64,000 nt of DNA from an uncultured Anaerolineae bacterium (GTDB taxonomy: Bacteria > Chloroflexota > Anaerolineae > Anaerolineales > Villigracilaceae), in the NCBI GenBank assembly GCA_937120535.1, contig CAKZJX010000052.1:27127-91126 (forward strand), written 5' to 3'. Numbering within the stretch: the first letter of the stretch is position 1; the number at the start of each line of letters is the position of its first letter. Under the pieces are notes generated by a model, which saw nothing but the letters and a program-made list of their open reading frames with translations, was not told the origin of the DNA and ran no database searches. A program made the position numbers and the translations under genes. This document shows positions 56,772-64,000 of the stretch, piece by piece.

Positions 56772-58061
56772 ATGAAGATTGCCGTAATCGGTGGTGGCTC
56801 AACGTATACTCCAGAGCTGGTGAACGGTTTCTTGACCAGGGCCCATCGCTTGCCGGTCCAAGAGCTCTGGCTGATGGATATCGATCCTGAGCGGCTTCGT
56901 GTGGTTGGTGGCTTTGCGCAGCGGATGGTTGCTGCTCGTAGCCATCCCTTTCGGGTAGTGCTCTCCACCGATCGGCGCGAGGCGCTGCGCAATGCCTCGT
57001 ATGTGATCACCCAGTTGCGGGTTGGGCAGATGCCGGCCCGGGTGGGCGATGAATATCTGGGCCGGCGACACGGCCTGATCGGTCAAGAGACGACCGGCAT
57101 CGGCGGTATGGCCAAAGCGCTGCGTACCATTCCAGTGCTCCTGGAAATCGCCCATGAAATGCGCGCGCTAGCTCCTGGAGCGTGGTTGTTGAATTTCACC
57201 AACCCGGCTGGCCTGGTGACCGAAGCGGTGACCCGATATGCTCCCGATGTCCCCGTGGTTGGCGTCTGCAACGTGGGCATCACCACACGCATGCGCATCC
57301 TAGGCGAACTAGAGCACGTCACCGGCCAGAAATTTGCTGAGGAGCGCACCGTTCTCAAAACCCTGGGCTTGAACCATCTTACTTGGCATTATGGCTTTAC
57401 GGTGGACGGCGAAGACGTGTGGCCATATATCTTCTCCGCCTTCGTCGAGCGGATGCGCCGCGCCGACGATCCAGAATGGGATGTGGCCACTCTTGAGGCC
57501 CTGGAGATGATCCCGAACGATTACCTGAGGTATTACTATTACACCGACCGCAAGCTGACCGAACAGAAAAAATGGCCTCCCAGTCGCGGCGAAGAAGTCA
57601 TTGAGGTCGAAAAGGCCCTTCTCCGTCAATATGCCGACTCAAGCCTGACCGATCTCCCTAGCGATTTAATGAAACGCGGTGGCGCTTATTATTCTACCCT
57701 GGCGACTCGTCTGATCGATTCACATTACAACGACCTCGGATACGTGGAAGTGGTCAACATTCGTAACAACGGCGTAGTGAGCGCCTGGCCGGCCGATTGG
57801 GTGCTCGAACTCCCGTGTCGGATCGATCGTCAAGGGATCCACCCTCTGCCGGCCGATCTGCTGCCGCCGGCCTGTTTTGGCTTGATCGCCCAAGTCAAGG
57901 CCTACGAATTGCTCACTGTGGAAGCCGCTGTCCATGGCGATCGCAAAGCGGCCTATCAGGCCCTGCTTGCCCATCCTTTGGGGCCCAAGGCCGATCGAGT
58001 CCAGGCCGTGTTGGAGGATCTGCTGAACACCAACCGCCAGTGGTTGCCTCAATTTCGATAA
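56772..58061 (+). CDS. Glycoside hydrolase family 4, 6-phospho-beta-glucosidase type
   Basis: The ATG at 56772 gives the standard N-terminus [20 protein letters not shown] (429 aa). [38 protein letters not shown] and the metal-ligand motif [12 protein letters not shown] are those of ChbF/LicH/BglT enzymes, which cleave 6-phosphorylated beta-glycosides by an NAD-dependent redox mechanism. The motif reads CNVG instead of CNVP. The ligand histidine is in LGLNHLTWH. Next to ChbG and an amino-sugar kinase, a 6-phospho-chitobiose-like substrate is plausible. Confidence 0.9.
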   Translation: MKIAVIGGGSTYTPELVNGFLTRAHRLPVQELWLMDIDPERLRVVGGFAQRMVAARSHPFRVVLSTDRREALRNASYVITQLRVGQMPARVGDEYLGRRHGLIGQETTGIGGMAKALRTIPVLLEIAHEMRALAPGAWLLNFTNPAGLVTEAVTRYAPDVPVVGVCNVGITTRMRILGELEHVTGQKFAEERTVLKTLGLNHLTWHYGFTVDGEDVWPYIFSAFVERMRRADDPEWDVATLEALEMIPNDYLRYYYYTDRKLTEQKKWPPSRGEEVIEVEKALLRQYADSSLTDLPSDLMKRGGAYYSTLATRLIDSHYNDLGYVEVVNIRNNGVVSAWPADWVLELPCRIDRQGIHPLPADLLPPACFGLIAQVKAYELLTVEAAVHGDRKAAYQALLAHPLGPKADRVQAVLEDLLNTNRQWLPQFR

Positions 58062-58083
58062 TTCTCGATCTCAAGGAGCACTT

Positions 58084-59001
58084 ATGCGTCCCAATCCCCT
58101 TCTCCAAAAACTCGGCTTTTCCAAGAACGACCGTGTAGTCATCCTTCACGTGGACGACGTGGGCATGTGTCATGCCTCGCTACAAGCCTTTGCCGATCTG
58201 TGGGAGTTCGGAACCATCTCCTCGGGCGCAGTGATGGTTCCCTGTCCCTGGTTCCGCGCCACTGCGGAATGGGCGCGAGCCCATCCAGACGTTGACCTGG
58301 GCGTTCATGGCACGGTCAATTCGGAATGGGATGGCTATCGTTGGGGGCCGATTTCCACCTGCGATCCGAGCACGGGTCTGATCGACGAAGAAGGATACTT
58401 TCACAAGCGAGAAGCGCCGGTACAAGAGCGGGCCGATCCTGAGGCAGTTCGTATTGAAATCGAAGCCCAGCTTCAGCGGGCGCTGGCAGCCGGCCTAGAT
58501 GTGACCCACCTGGATACCCACATGGGCACCATCACCCACCCGCGCTTTATCGCCGGCTATCTGCAAATCCTGAACCGGGCGCGGCTCCCGGGCCTGATCC
58601 CACGCCTCGACACCGCCGGCCTGATAAGGCTCGGCCTGGACGAAGATACTGCCACCCTGTTCGCTGGCCTAATCCAACAATTAGAAGAATCGGGGACCCC
58701 AACCCTGGACGCGGTTGAATTCATGCCACTCGACGCTCCAAACGACCAGATCAACCTGGCGCGGCAGAAACTGGCCTCCCTGCCGCCTGGAATCACCCAT
58801 TTCCTGATGCATCCGGCCATAGACACGCCGGAGTTGCGCGCCATCACGCCCGATTGGCCTAGCCGCATGGCGAACTACCAGGCCTTTATGAGCCAAGAGA
58901 TCAAACAGTTCCTCAAGGATTCGGGCGTTCACCTCATCGGCTATCGCCCCATCCGCGATCTGATGCGGGCTGCCGCCGCTTCTGAATCACCTGAACTCTG
59001 A
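58084..59001 (+). CDS. ChbG/YdjC family carbohydrate deacetylase
   Basis: A 305-aa deacetylase: the metal-binding aspartates are in VILHVDDVGMCHASLQAF, and the histidines in LGVHGTVNSEWDG and THLDTHMGTITHPRFI. ChbG removes one acetyl group from chitobiose 6-phosphate or chitotriose so that the ChbF glycosidase can act; the order GH4-ChbG here mirrors that partnership. It follows the GH4 gene by 22 bases with CAAGGAGC upstream of the ATG. Cytoplasmic. Confidence 0.9.
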   Translation: MRPNPLLQKLGFSKNDRVVILHVDDVGMCHASLQAFADLWEFGTISSGAVMVPCPWFRATAEWARAHPDVDLGVHGTVNSEWDGYRWGPISTCDPSTGLIDEEGYFHKREAPVQERADPEAVRIEIEAQLQRALAAGLDVTHLDTHMGTITHPRFIAGYLQILNRARLPGLIPRLDTAGLIRLGLDEDTATLFAGLIQQLEESGTPTLDAVEFMPLDAPNDQINLARQKLASLPPGITHFLMHPAIDTPELRAITPDWPSRMANYQAFMSQEIKQFLKDSGVHLIGYRPIRDLMRAAAASESPEL

Positions 59002-59013
59002 ACAGTTCCACCT

Positions 59014-59988
59014 ATGACCGCATACTTTCTCGGCGTAGACGTCGGCTCCTCCAAAACGCATGCGCTCATCGCTGATGAATGCGGACGATGTGTCGGGTTT
59101 GGCAAAGCCTGGGGTGGCAATCACCAAATCGTGGGCTACCAGGGGTTGGTGCAAGCCCTGATCGCGTCCTTCGAGCAAGCCCGTCAGATGGCCGGCATCC
59201 AAGCGCAGCAGATAGCCGGCGCCGGCTTTGGCATTGCCGGCTACGACTTTCCCACCGAGCGCCAAGATCACCTAAACTCCGTTGCCGTTTTGGGGTTGAC
59301 CTGTCCAGTAGAGGTGATCAACGATGGGCTAAACGGTCTGTGGGCCGGCGCTTCGCGCGGGATCGGCGTGAGCGTGACCGCCGGTTCAGGAGTTAACTGT
59401 CGCGGGCGTGGACCACGCGGCGAGGAGGGGCGGATCGTGGGCAACGGCGTTCACTTCGGCGAGTTTGGCGGGGGCATGGAGATCGTCTGGAAAGCCCTCA
59501 CTCTGGTCAACTATGCCTGGATCAAGCGCGTTCCACCCACTGCGCTTACTGCCATCTACTTGGAGGCCACCGGCGCCCGCGACGAACTCGACCTGATGGA
59601 AGGCCTGTCCAATCAACGCTACCATCTGTCCCCCTTCCTGGCGGTTCGGATCTTTGAAACTGCTGCGGCCGGCGATTGGGCTGCGCGGGAAGTGATCCGC
59701 TGGGCCGGCGAAGAACTCGGCTGGCTGGCCGTCTCGGTGATCCGCCAGATCGGCATGCAACATGACCAGGTCGAAGTCATTCAATCGGGCAGCATCTTCG
59801 AAGGGGGCGAAGCGATCCTCGAGCCTATGCGGCGCGTCATCTTGGCCCAGGTTCCCAAAGCGCGCCTGATTCGCCTGACCTGTCCGCCGGTGGTGGGGCC
59901 GGTCGTCCTAGCGATGGAGATTGCCGGTTATGACGGATACGCCGTTCGTGAGACTCTCATCCGCACTGCCAAAGAACTAGTGTCATGA
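59014..59988 (+). CDS. BadF/BadG-type ATPase, N-acetylglucosamine kinase-like
   Basis: ASKHA-fold kinase of 324 aa. Phosphate 1 motif LGVDVGSSKTHALIADECGR, then AGAGFGIAGYDFPTERQDH, VINDGLNGLWAGASRGIGVS and VTAGSGVNCRGRG are typical of GlcNAc/glucosamine kinases in the BcrAD/BadFG family. EFGGGMEIVWKAL follows. It probably phosphorylates the amino-sugar monomer released by the operon's glycosidases. The last four bases overlap the SIS-domain gene, so translation is coupled. Confidence 0.88.
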   Translation: MTAYFLGVDVGSSKTHALIADECGRCVGFGKAWGGNHQIVGYQGLVQALIASFEQARQMAGIQAQQIAGAGFGIAGYDFPTERQDHLNSVAVLGLTCPVEVINDGLNGLWAGASRGIGVSVTAGSGVNCRGRGPRGEEGRIVGNGVHFGEFGGGMEIVWKALTLVNYAWIKRVPPTALTAIYLEATGARDELDLMEGLSNQRYHLSPFLAVRIFETAAAGDWAAREVIRWAGEELGWLAVSVIRQIGMQHDQVEVIQSGSIFEGGEAILEPMRRVILAQVPKARLIRLTCPPVVGPVVLAMEIAGYDGYAVRETLIRTAKELVS

Positions 59989-61019
59989 GCCTGTTTTTCG
60001 ACGAAATCCACGAACAACCCCAAGCCTTGCGGCGCCTGCTGGAGGCCGAAGTCGTCTCCATTCGCCAGGTTGCTCAGGCCATTCGCCGGCGCGCCCCGCG
60101 TTTCGTGGTCATGGCGGCCCGTGGGAGTTCGGATAACGCCGCTCGCTACGGTCAATACCTGTTCGGAGCCCGCAACCGCCTTCCAGTGGCGCTGGCCACG
60201 CCTTCCCTGTTCACCCTATACAAGACGCCGCCTCGGCTCAAGGATGCCCTGGTCTTGGCCATTTCCCAGTCCGGTCAATCCCCCGACATCTGTGCCGTAG
60301 TCGACGAAGGCCGCCGGCAGGGGGCGATGACCGTAGCGGTGACCAACGACCCCGAATCGCCCCTGGCCGCCCTGGCTGAGGCGTGCATCCATCTACACGC
60401 CGGCCCAGAACGCGCCATTGCCGCCTCGAAAACCTACACCGCCTCGCTCCTGGCGTTGGCCATGCTCTCCTGTGCCCTCGAAGATGACCTGCCGTCTCGC
60501 TCCCTGAACCGGGTGCCGGGCGCGGCCAAACGGACCTTGCAGCACGCCCAAACGGTGCTCTCCGCCGCTGCTGCCTATGCCCAAGCCGATGCCTGTGTCA
60601 CCATCGGCCGCGGCTACAACTACGCCACCGCTTTTGAGATCGCGCTGAAGCTCAAAGAGCTGGCCTACCTCCTGGCCGAACCCTACTCGTCTGCTGACTT
60701 TCAACACGGGCCGGTGGCCCTGGTCCAAGATGGTTTTCTGGTCATTGCCGTCGTCCCAGCCGGCCGCGTGGCCGCCGAACTGACCCGTTTCCTAGAAGGC
60801 CTGCGTCAACGCGGCGCGCGCTTGGTGGTAATCGCCTCTCATCCCCGTCCTCTGGCTCTGGCTCATACACCCATCCCGCTGCCGGCCGGCCTGCCCGAAT
60901 GGCTGTCGCCCATCACCGCCGTCATCTCGGGTCAACTGTTTGCCCTGGGATTAACACAAGCCCGCGGCCTAGATCCCGATCGGCCGCGCGGCTTGAGTAA
61001 GATCACTCGTACTCGGTGA
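59985..61019 (+). CDS. SIS-domain protein, NagB-II type glucosamine-6-phosphate deaminase-like
   Basis: Two sugar-isomerase (SIS) domains in 344 aa: FVVMAARGSSDNAARYGQYL and LVLAISQSGQSPDICAVVDE in the first, VTIGRGYNYATAFEIALKLK and LAEPYSSADFQHGPVALVQD in the second. This is the isomerase half of GlmS without the glutaminase domain, i.e. AgaS/NagB-II proteins, which deaminate or isomerise amino-sugar phosphates. Placed after the kinase, it would convert glucosamine-6-phosphate to fructose-6-phosphate and complete the route to glycolysis. A GlmS-like synthetic role is less likely. Confidence 0.9.
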   Translation: MSLFFDEIHEQPQALRRLLEAEVVSIRQVAQAIRRRAPRFVVMAARGSSDNAARYGQYLFGARNRLPVALATPSLFTLYKTPPRLKDALVLAISQSGQSPDICAVVDEGRRQGAMTVAVTNDPESPLAALAEACIHLHAGPERAIAASKTYTASLLALAMLSCALEDDLPSRSLNRVPGAAKRTLQHAQTVLSAAAAYAQADACVTIGRGYNYATAFEIALKLKELAYLLAEPYSSADFQHGPVALVQDGFLVIAVVPAGRVAAELTRFLEGLRQRGARLVVIASHPRPLALAHTPIPLPAGLPEWLSPITAVISGQLFALGLTQARGLDPDRPRGLSKITRTR

Positions 61020-61145
61020 ATAGATTGTTGTGCCTAAAGCTGAGGCAGCTTCCCAGAGGTGTATCGATCCTGGGCGAGATAAATGCACCCCATGGACTGT
61101 GGAAAATTGGTCTTCGACGAAGCCAGCAAAACCCTTGGGCGCCGA

Positions 61146-63134
61146 TTAAGTCTTGAGATGCTTGACCACCATTTCGGCCACATCCACCACCTTAATCATC
61201 TCGCCATCGGCTTTTGAGGCGTCGATCAGCATGACCATACAGAATGGGCATCCTACGGCAATGGTAGTAGCGCCCGTGGCTCGAGCTTCGGCATATCGTG
61301 CTTCGTTCACGCGCCTGATGCCAGCCTCTTCCTCTTTCCACATTTGGGCGCCTCCTGCACCGCAGCAGAACGACCGAGAAGCATGGTTAGGCATCTCGAT
61401 CAGCTTCACCCCGATCGAGTGCAATGCCTGACGCGGCGCCTCAAAGACGTCGTTGTGCCGGCCCAAGTAGCAGGGATCATGGAAGGTTACCTTCCACTCA
61501 TCTGCGTCGACATCCAAGCGGATCTTCCCCGCACCGACCAGTTCGTTAATCAATTGCGTATGGTGAATGACCTCATACTGGCCACCGAACGCTGGATACT
61601 CGTTCTTCAGGGTATGCAAGCAGTGCGGGCAAGTGGTCACGATGCGCTTCGGCTGGATCTCGTTCAACAATTCCACATTCTGGGTAGCCAGTCCGAAGAA
61701 AACATCCTCCCGGCCGGCGCGCCGTGCTGCATCGCCGGTACACGCTTCGTTCTTACCCAACACGGCGAAGTTCACGCCGGCTGCGTTCAAGATCTGTGCA
61801 AAGGCTCGTGCCACGCTTTGGGCCCGAGCGTCGGTTGCCGGGGCGCATCCTACCCACCACAGGATCTCGGGTTCAGGGTTCTGCTCGATCGTCGGCACGT
61901 TCAACCCCTCGGCCCACTTCATCCGATCGGCCTGAGGCACATTCCATGGGTTGCGGTTGCGCTCCATGCCGCGGAAGGCGGTCTCGAGCTGCTTCGGGAA
62001 GTCGCTTTCCATCAAAGCCAGATAACGCCGAATTTCCAGAATATCGCGCATCGGTTCATTACCGACCGGGCAGATGTCCACGCAAGCGCCGCAGGCCAAA
62101 CAAGCCCAGATCGCCTCCTTCGGGATCAAGGTGGTCAACTCCACATCCATCCCGCCGTCGAAATTTAGATGATAACGTTTGTTGATCTCCAGAGCAGCCG
62201 GGCTGAGCACCTTGCCGGTGGTGTAGGCTGGGCACACTTCCTGACAGCGGAAGCACATAATACAGGCATATGCATCCATTACCTGTTCCCAGCCCAGGTC
62301 GCGCATCGTTGCTGCGCCGAATTGCTCGATCGCAGGATCGTCCAAATTCAAATAACTCAACTGACCGATCGAAGCCCGTTGAGGCTTGAGTGCGATATTG
62401 ATCGGCGCAAACAACAAGTGAATGTGTTTGGAATAGGGAAAGTAGGGCAAGAACATTAAGATCGCCCCGAAATGTACCCAGAACGAGAGATGCTCTCCCA
62501 CAACGATCCAACTCGCTTCCATCCCAGACCACAAGCTTGCTACGGCCGAAGCAATGGGTTGCCAAGCGAAGGGATCCTCTACTCCGACCAGATGAAAGGA
62601 AGAATAACACAGGCGCGCTGTGTTCGAAAGAATGATAAAGGAGGCCACGATGAACGAGTCGCGCCAGATCCCAAACCGAGCTCTCGGATGAAGCAGAGTC
62701 GTCTCTCGCGTAGACAAACTCGCTGGCTTCGCCACAAAGCGGCGGATCACGAGATAAGCCATGCTGATCAACACCACTGCGTTAGCAAAATCGGTTAGAG
62801 TCAGGTAAAACGATCCAAACCTGCCCAAATGCTCAACAACGTGCACGCCGGTCCAGGCGTAGATCGGATCGATCAGATCCATGATCACCAGCACCAAAAA
62901 GCTCCAACCGAGCAGCGAGTGGAAGAGGCTGGTTGCAAAGCGAAATCTCATAACCGATCCAAACAACAAAACCTTAACGAACAGCGCCCCAAGGCGTTGC
63001 GGCAGCAAGCGCCAATCTATTTGACCATGGCCGGCTGCGATGTGAGAAACGATGCGTCGACCACCACGATAGGTCAAATAAAAAGATATCGCCGTTGCGA
63101 TTACGAACAGGATTTTTTCTGCAAGGGTGAGCAC
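61146..63134 (-). CDS. HdrD/GlpC-type membrane iron-sulfur oxidoreductase
   Basis: About 662 aa from GTG 63134, preceded by GGAGG (63139-63143). The N-terminal 240 residues carry five or so membrane spans with histidines suited to b-type heme, as in NarI/HdrE-like subunits. Two [4Fe-4S] ferredoxin motifs follow (CIMCFRCQEVCP and CLACGACVDICPVG), then two cysteine-rich CCG domains (WWVGCAPATD; CPHCLHTLKNEYP; HDPCYLGRHNDVF; RSFCCGAGGAQMW). The architecture is that of HdrDE fusions that pass electrons between the quinone pool and a soluble partner. A TACAAT -10 box on the minus strand (63193-63198) argues against the upstream ATG at 63218. Partner unknown. Confidence 0.87.
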   Translation of the reverse strand: MLTLAEKILFVIATAISFYLTYRGGRRIVSHIAAGHGQIDWRLLPQRLGALFVKVLLFGSVMRFRFATSLFHSLLGWSFLVLVIMDLIDPIYAWTGVHVVEHLGRFGSFYLTLTDFANAVVLISMAYLVIRRFVAKPASLSTRETTLLHPRARFGIWRDSFIVASFIILSNTARLCYSSFHLVGVEDPFAWQPIASAVASLWSGMEASWIVVGEHLSFWVHFGAILMFLPYFPYSKHIHLLFAPINIALKPQRASIGQLSYLNLDDPAIEQFGAATMRDLGWEQVMDAYACIMCFRCQEVCPAYTTGKVLSPAALEINKRYHLNFDGGMDVELTTLIPKEAIWACLACGACVDICPVGNEPMRDILEIRRYLALMESDFPKQLETAFRGMERNRNPWNVPQADRMKWAEGLNVPTIEQNPEPEILWWVGCAPATDARAQSVARAFAQILNAAGVNFAVLGKNEACTGDAARRAGREDVFFGLATQNVELLNEIQPKRIVTTCPHCLHTLKNEYPAFGGQYEVIHHTQLINELVGAGKIRLDVDADEWKVTFHDPCYLGRHNDVFEAPRQALHSIGVKLIEMPNHASRSFCCGAGGAQMWKEEEAGIRRVNEARYAEARATGATTIAVGCPFCMVMLIDASKADGEMIKVVDVAEMVVKHLKT

Positions 63135-63906
63135 ACTGCCTCCGCTAGGTTGACAAGATAGACGGCCAGGCACATTTTGGCAAGCGTATATGATTGTACC
63201 ACGCTTCACAGAGAGCATCCGGCTAGCTCAGCATTTGGGAGTGGCGAAATTTAGTTCGATAAACTCATGAGCAGGATAGCTGGAAAAACGCTGCTTGTGC
63301 CATGGACGTCGGTTGAACAGGACATCAAACGTTTCCAGGCTGCCTGCAAAGCTTCTGGACCACGCGAAAAACAGCGCGAGCGTCGCGCCAGGCGAGCGAG
63401 ATCCTGGCCTCGCTCGGCGTCCTTCCCTTCGGGGTCGGCCTGTGCGTGGGATCCTGTCTCCACCCCGCCGTGCAACGTGAGTCGCATGGGAACACAACAC
63501 GTAGACCACAGAGCCTCTCCGCGTCTTTGTGTCTCTGTGTGAAAACATCCCCTTTTTATCCACTCCCGCATTTCACAGGCTTGCTCAAATGGATTTGAGT
63601 TACTACATGCTTTCAATCTTTATCAACGTCAACGGAGGATGTTCGAAAATACATCGTCTCTGCTGCTAGCGCGGTCCAAGGCGCTGCCAACCAATCGGGG
63701 CATGGAGAAACAAATTTGTGATCGGCGGTGGCTGCCCTTGATCTTCCAAGCGGGGGCGATCCACATGCGTTTCTTCATGGGTCAAGATTCGTTGATGATT
63801 GTCGCACATTGTTGACCAAAGCCTGGTTTTCGAACACTTTGGAGCGTGTTGACAAGGCAGTATACAAAAAGATAAGTGACGTTTTGTGAAAAGTTAAGGA
63901 CTCACC
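63135..63906. other. Gene-poor region between the oxidoreductase and the right-edge gene
   Basis: About 770 bases with no convincing gene; open frames of 60-120 codons here overlap each other on both strands and contain the dispersed repeat at 63505-63544. TTCGAACA-type words recur (about 63637 in one orientation, 63830 in the other), as in the gaps near 4160, 9000 and 27566. Confidence 0.5.
63505..63544 (-). repeat. Dispersed 'CACAGAGACACAAAGACG' repeat
   Basis: On the minus strand the sequence contains TCACACAGAGACACAAAG and ACGCGGAGAGGCTCTGTGG, a low-complexity intergenic motif that I know from many unrelated genomes, where it yields spurious peptides such as SHRDTKTRRG. It marks non-coding DNA rather than a gene. 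Confidence 0.6.
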
Positions 63907-64000
63907 TTACGCAGCAAGTTGAGCGGGATGGAGTTCCCGCAAAGCAGCGAAGGCAGATTGGATGGCGCGCAAATACAGTTTGGACTTGAGTGCAAAGTGA
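63907..64000 (-). CDS. C-terminus of an unidentified protein, possibly a transposase
   Basis: From the right edge the minus strand encodes HFALKSKLYLRAIQSAFAAL then RELHPAQLAA and a TAA (63907-63909). The gene continues outside the window. The short basic, Ala/Leu-rich tail next to AT-rich sequence would fit the end of a transposase, but 30 residues are too few for assignment. Confidence 0.4.
   Translation of the reverse strand, partial: HFALKSKLYLRAIQSAFAALRELHPAQLAA

Noticed and set aside
63228..63616. Open frames of 111 and 121 codons on the minus strand
   Set aside because: They contain the dispersed CACAGAGACAC repeat, which gives spurious HRDT-type peptides, and overlap open frames in other phases.

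Overview
The window is GC-rich bacterial chromosome with short intergenic gaps. The gene set points to a thermophilic member of the Chloroflexota, probably Anaerolineae-like; this is inferred from the gene repertoire, since there is no marker phylogeny. Pointers are a fused alpha-beta E1 dehydrogenase, a Ccm-type cytochrome c maturation cluster with the CxxxY form of CcmE, several lipoproteins with Pro/Thr/Ser-rich linkers, FmdB-type zinc ribbons, Roadblock, YtxH and YitT proteins, and a TtuB/TtuA tRNA-thiolation pair that is characteristic of heat-adapted organisms.

Layout. 1-8.6 kb: end of a methyltransferase, then 2-oxoacid dehydrogenase E2 and fused E1 (minus), then an RNase H-like/TPR protein, a large membrane protein and a methyltransferase (plus). 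8.6-18.4 kb: tRNA-Arg(CCU), a PhnD-like lipoprotein, a Crp/Fnr regulator with a DUF2892 protein, a UDP-glucose dehydrogenase/methyltransferase/response-regulator set facing a GT4 glycosyltransferase, and panB-panE behind a structured leader. 18.7-27.3 kb: a ten-gene cytochrome c maturation operon (ccmE-F-H-G, a CcmI-like zinc-ribbon protein, a cytochrome c lipoprotein, ccmA-B-C and a 50-codon ccmD-like gene). 27.6-34.6 kb: an SLT-domain exoprotein, rsmI, an acyl-CoA mutase with the isobutyryl-CoA mutase signature, a second PhnD-like lipoprotein, an internally deleted ABC-F gene and rlmB. 34.6-48.9 kb: GH1 glycosidase, GNAT, MFS transporter, NYN/LOTUS protein, ttuB-ttuA, queuosine-precursor transporter, pyrG, Roadblock, FmdB, era, YhhN, YitT and hsp20. 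49-54.6 kb: clpC, enoyl-CoA hydratase, a MarR regulator with a perfect operator, and an ABC exporter destroyed by an IS5-type insertion plus deletion, then tRNA-Pro(CGG). 54.8-61 kb: a six-gene operon for amino-sugar disaccharides (GNAT, two GH4 glycosidases, ChbG deacetylase, GlcNAc-type kinase, SIS-domain deaminase). 61-64 kb: an HdrD/GlpC-type membrane iron-sulfur oxidoreductase, a gene-free stretch with a dispersed repeat, and the end of an unidentified gene that might be a transposase.

Regulation. Several genes have a TATAAT-like -10 box only 6-13 bases before the start codon, which implies leaderless or nearly leaderless mRNAs. Convincing terminators lie at 8605, 11140 and 51708. No CRISPR array, prophage or classical defence island was seen. 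The most unusual items are the TtuB-like protein whose diglycine is followed by eight extra residues, the Ile/Cys-type chemistry changes in CcmE and the cytochrome, the nonstandard GH4 signature motifs, the panB leader, and the two deleted ABC genes.
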